Of a stretch of DNA of 7,113 nucleotides, positions 6,127-7,113 are shown piece after piece. Location of the stretch: contig JASLHP010000052.1 in NCBI GenBank assembly GCA_030149625.1, positions 1 through 7,113 on the forward strand. Direction: 5' to 3'. Below the pieces are notes generated by a model, which was not told where the DNA came from, made no database searches, and saw only the letters and a list, made by a program, of their open reading frames with translations. The stretch's first letter is position 1, and every line of letters starts with the position of its first letter. The stretch is from Solirubrobacteraceae bacterium (GTDB taxonomy: Bacteria; Actinomycetota; Thermoleophilia; Solirubrobacterales; Solirubrobacteraceae). Position numbers and translations under genes: made by a program.

Positions 6127-6222
6127 TGATTCTGCGCCGGCGAGCCCCCATGGCAACAGCTCGCGCTCGACGCTGCGCGCCCACCAGCCGGATGAGCAGA
6201 CGAGGCCGTGCGCGCGGTTCAT
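6127..6222 (-). pseudogene. Remnant N-terminus of a class I SAM-dependent methyltransferase
   Basis: From ATG 6222 the minus strand reads MNRAHGLVCSSGWW, then ARSVERELLPWGLAG and AES. From memory this strongly resembles the opening of a family of actinobacterial class I methyltransferases that start MNRAH, followed by a Trp-containing segment and LLPW, then the SAM-binding loop (LEIGPGPG type). Here the resemblance stops after about 32 residues, a few bases before the epimerase stop codon. The frame continues as Arg/Asp/Ala-rich sequence antisense to the epimerase gene, with no SAM-binding loop. A promoter-like TACAGT (6235-6230) remains 7 nt before the ATG, a leaderless layout like its neighbours. 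The best reading is a gene truncated by deletion or rearrangement. Recognition is by eye, so a chance similarity is possible. Confidence 0.55.
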
Positions 6223-6245
6223 GACGGCGACTGTATCTCCTCGTC

Positions 6246-6301
6246 GGCGCAAGGGGCCAGCGCGGCCCGCGAAGCCGTGGCGGGCAAGGCTGGCCGGCGC
6301 C
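6246..6301. terminator. Long imperfect hairpin between the epimerase gene and the ABC transporter promoter
   Basis: Three nested stems can form: GGCGC/GCGCC (6246-6250 with 6297-6301), GGCCAGC/GCTGGCC (6255-6261 with 6289-6295) and GCCCGC/GCGGGC (6265-6270 with 6280-6285), closing a 9-nt loop. Together they give 18 bp with small internal loops. No T-run follows. It ends 5 bp before the TACGCT -10 at 6307, so it overlaps the -35 zone of the ABC gene. It could terminate upstream transcription or act as a regulatory site. Confidence 0.45.
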
Positions 6302-6306
6302 TGGAC

Positions 6307-6312
6307 TACGCT
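6307..6312 (+). promoter_or_regulatory. -10 element TACGCT upstream of the ABC transporter gene
   Basis: The 10-mer GGACTACGCT here is identical to the one before the epimerase gene, again with 6 nt to a GTG (6319). Transcription would begin at that GTG, which opens a 9-codon ORF rather than the ABC frame. Confidence 0.5.
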
Positions 6313-6318
6313 GCCTGT

Positions 6319-6348
6319 GTGAACGATTGCCGCAGTCGCGCGCAGTGA
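6319..6348 (+). CDS. Possible leaderless 9-codon ORF upstream of the ABC transporter gene
   Basis: GTG 6319 opens a frame encoding MNDCRSRAQ that stops at TGA 6346-6348, 7 nt before the GTG at 6356 that best starts the ABC ATPase. Its start lies 6 nt after TACGCT, the same layout as the epimerase gene, so it would be the first codon of the transcript. The ABC frame has an in-frame stop at 6320-6322, so the two cannot be one protein as sequenced. A role as leader peptide or reinitiation site is inference. Translation is unproven. Confidence 0.35.
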   Translation: MNDCRSRAQ

Positions 6349-6355
6349 CGAGCTT

Positions 6356-7113
6356 GTGGGCACGGTAGTCCGCGCCGAGTCGCTGAGCAAGCGCTTCGGC
6401 AAACTCGCGGCCGTCGAGGATCTGTCGTTCGAGCTGGAGCAGGGCACGATCACGGGTTTTCTCGGCCCGAACGGCGCCGGCAAGACGACGACGCTGCGGA
6501 TGTTGCTTGGCCTGGCGGCGCCGACGAGTGGGCGCGCGCTCGTGTTCGAGCGCGCTTACGCGCAGCTGCAGCGTCCGTCGTTGCGTGTCGGCGCGGTGCT
6601 CGAGGCGACCGACTTTCACCCGGGCCGCTCGGGCCGGGATCACCTGCGCACGCTCAGCCGCGCAGCCGAGCTGCCGGACGCGCGCGCGGATGAGGTGCTG
6701 CGCCTGGTCGAGCTGCACGAGGCGGGCGCCCGGCGCGTGAAGGGCTACTCGCTGGGCATGCGCCAGCGGCTGGGGCTCGCGGCGGCGCTGCTGGGCGATC
6801 CCGAGCTGCTGATCCTCGACGAGCCCGCCAATGGCCTCGACCCGGAGGGCGTGCGCTGGCTGCGCGACTTCCTGCGCGCGTTCGCCGCGCAGGGGCGCAC
6901 GGTGCTCGTCTCGAGTCACGTGCTGGCTGAGGTCGCGCAGACGGTCGATCAGGTGCTGATCGTCAACCGCGGGCGGCTCGTAGTGGAGTCCTCGCTCGCC
7001 GAGCTCACGGCGCACGTCGGCGGCTCGGTGCGCGTACGCACGCCCGACGCCGCCACGCTGCGCGGCGCGCTCGAGCGCGCCGAGTTGCAGACGACCGCCG
7101 GCGAGGCGCAGGC
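6356..7113 (+). CDS. ABC transporter ATP-binding protein (BcrA/CcmA type), C-terminus outside the window
   Basis: Nucleotide-binding subunit of an ABC-2-type exporter, acting at the inner face of the membrane. The frame is open for 252 codons to the right edge. Walker A is GPNGAGKTT (37-45). The Q-loop region reads VGAVLEATDFHP, with Glu in place of Gln as in many BcrA-like ATPases. The signature is YSLGMRQRLGLA (131-142), the SxGMxQRL variant of this group. Walker B is LLILDEPANGLDP (151-163), with catalytic Glu E156, and the switch His is H188 in LVSSHVLAEV. All catalytic residues are present. The part after about residue 215 starts the accessory C-terminal domain of this group. Start GTG 6356 has only a weak Shine-Dalgarno (GACGAG); the nearest in-frame upstream stop is at 6320. 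The membrane subunit is expected just beyond the right edge. The substrate is unknown. Confidence 0.93.
   Translation, partial: MGTVVRAESLSKRFGKLAAVEDLSFELEQGTITGFLGPNGAGKTTTLRMLLGLAAPTSGRALVFERAYAQLQRPSLRVGAVLEATDFHPGRSGRDHLRTLSRAAELPDARADEVLRLVELHEAGARRVKGYSLGMRQRLGLAAALLGDPELLILDEPANGLDPEGVRWLRDFLRAFAAQGRTVLVSSHVLAEVAQTVDQVLIVNRGRLVVESSLAELTAHVGGSVRVRTPDAATLRGALERAELQTTAGEAQ

Noticed and set aside
6155..6229. Plus-strand ORF of 24 codons starting MATARARR
   Set aside because: Arg-rich, no ribosome site, and opposite the methyltransferase-like remnant.
6116..7015. Minus-strand open frame of 299 codons
   Set aside because: Antisense to the ABC ATPase, whose Walker A, signature and Walker B motifs are complete.
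1..7113. A dedicated defence, CRISPR or mobile-element system
   Set aside because: No transposase, integrase, CRISPR repeat array, nuclease or toxin-antitoxin motif was seen on either strand; the two small unknown genes show no such features.

Overview
The window is GC-rich, densely coding DNA with strong G/C third-position bias. It looks like a soil actinobacterium, and the protein styles and promoter layouts are most like Thermoleophilia / Solirubrobacterales. That placement is inference from memory of similar proteins, not a search. No mobile elements, CRISPR arrays, rRNA or tRNA genes were seen.

Layout: (1) 1-1493, minus strand, a kumamolisin-type S53 serine-carboxyl peptidase whose C-terminus runs off the left edge. 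(2) 1494-1733, a divergent intergenic region with the S53 promoter, a perfect inverted repeat and a sigma-28/FliA-like promoter whose -10 ends 6 nt before the next start codon. (3) 1734-3047, a cytoplasmic PAS-PAS-GGDEF diguanylate cyclase with intact active site and inhibitory I-site. (4) 3251-4012, a secreted glutamic peptidase of family G1 (eqolisin); its Shine-Dalgarno sequence lies inside a possible hairpin. (5) 4013-4158, a large stem-loop flanked by 13-bp direct repeats, probably a terminator. (6) 4159/4171-4650 (+) and 4674-4958 (-), two small convergent genes of unknown function. (7) 4997-6115, a non-hydrolysing UDP-GlcNAc 2-epimerase (WecB/MnaA type), divergent from the small minus-strand gene. 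(8) about 6127-6222, minus strand, what looks like the surviving N-terminus of a SAM-dependent methyltransferase gene cut off next to the epimerase stop. (9) 6246-6301, a long imperfect hairpin. (10) 6319-6348, a possible leaderless 9-codon ORF, followed by a BcrA/CcmA-type ABC transporter ATPase from 6356 that runs off the right edge.

How the genes relate: most are separate transcription units. Two peptidases from families known for acid-active enzymes sit on either side of a c-di-GMP synthase whose promoter looks flagellar. This suggests, by inference only, a motile soil bacterium that degrades protein in acidic conditions. The epimerase would supply UDP-ManNAc for surface glycans, but no other glycan genes are in view. 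The ABC ATPase would need a membrane partner beyond the right edge.

The most unusual signal is promoter geometry. The hexamer TACGCT occurs three times by my eye, each exactly 6 nt before a potential start codon (TTG 4159, GTG 4997, GTG 6319). GCCGATAT has the same 6-nt gap before ATG 1734, as does TAACCT before ATG 4958 on the minus strand. With a normal -10 at -12 to -7, transcription would start at the start codon, so leaderless transcripts are probably common here.
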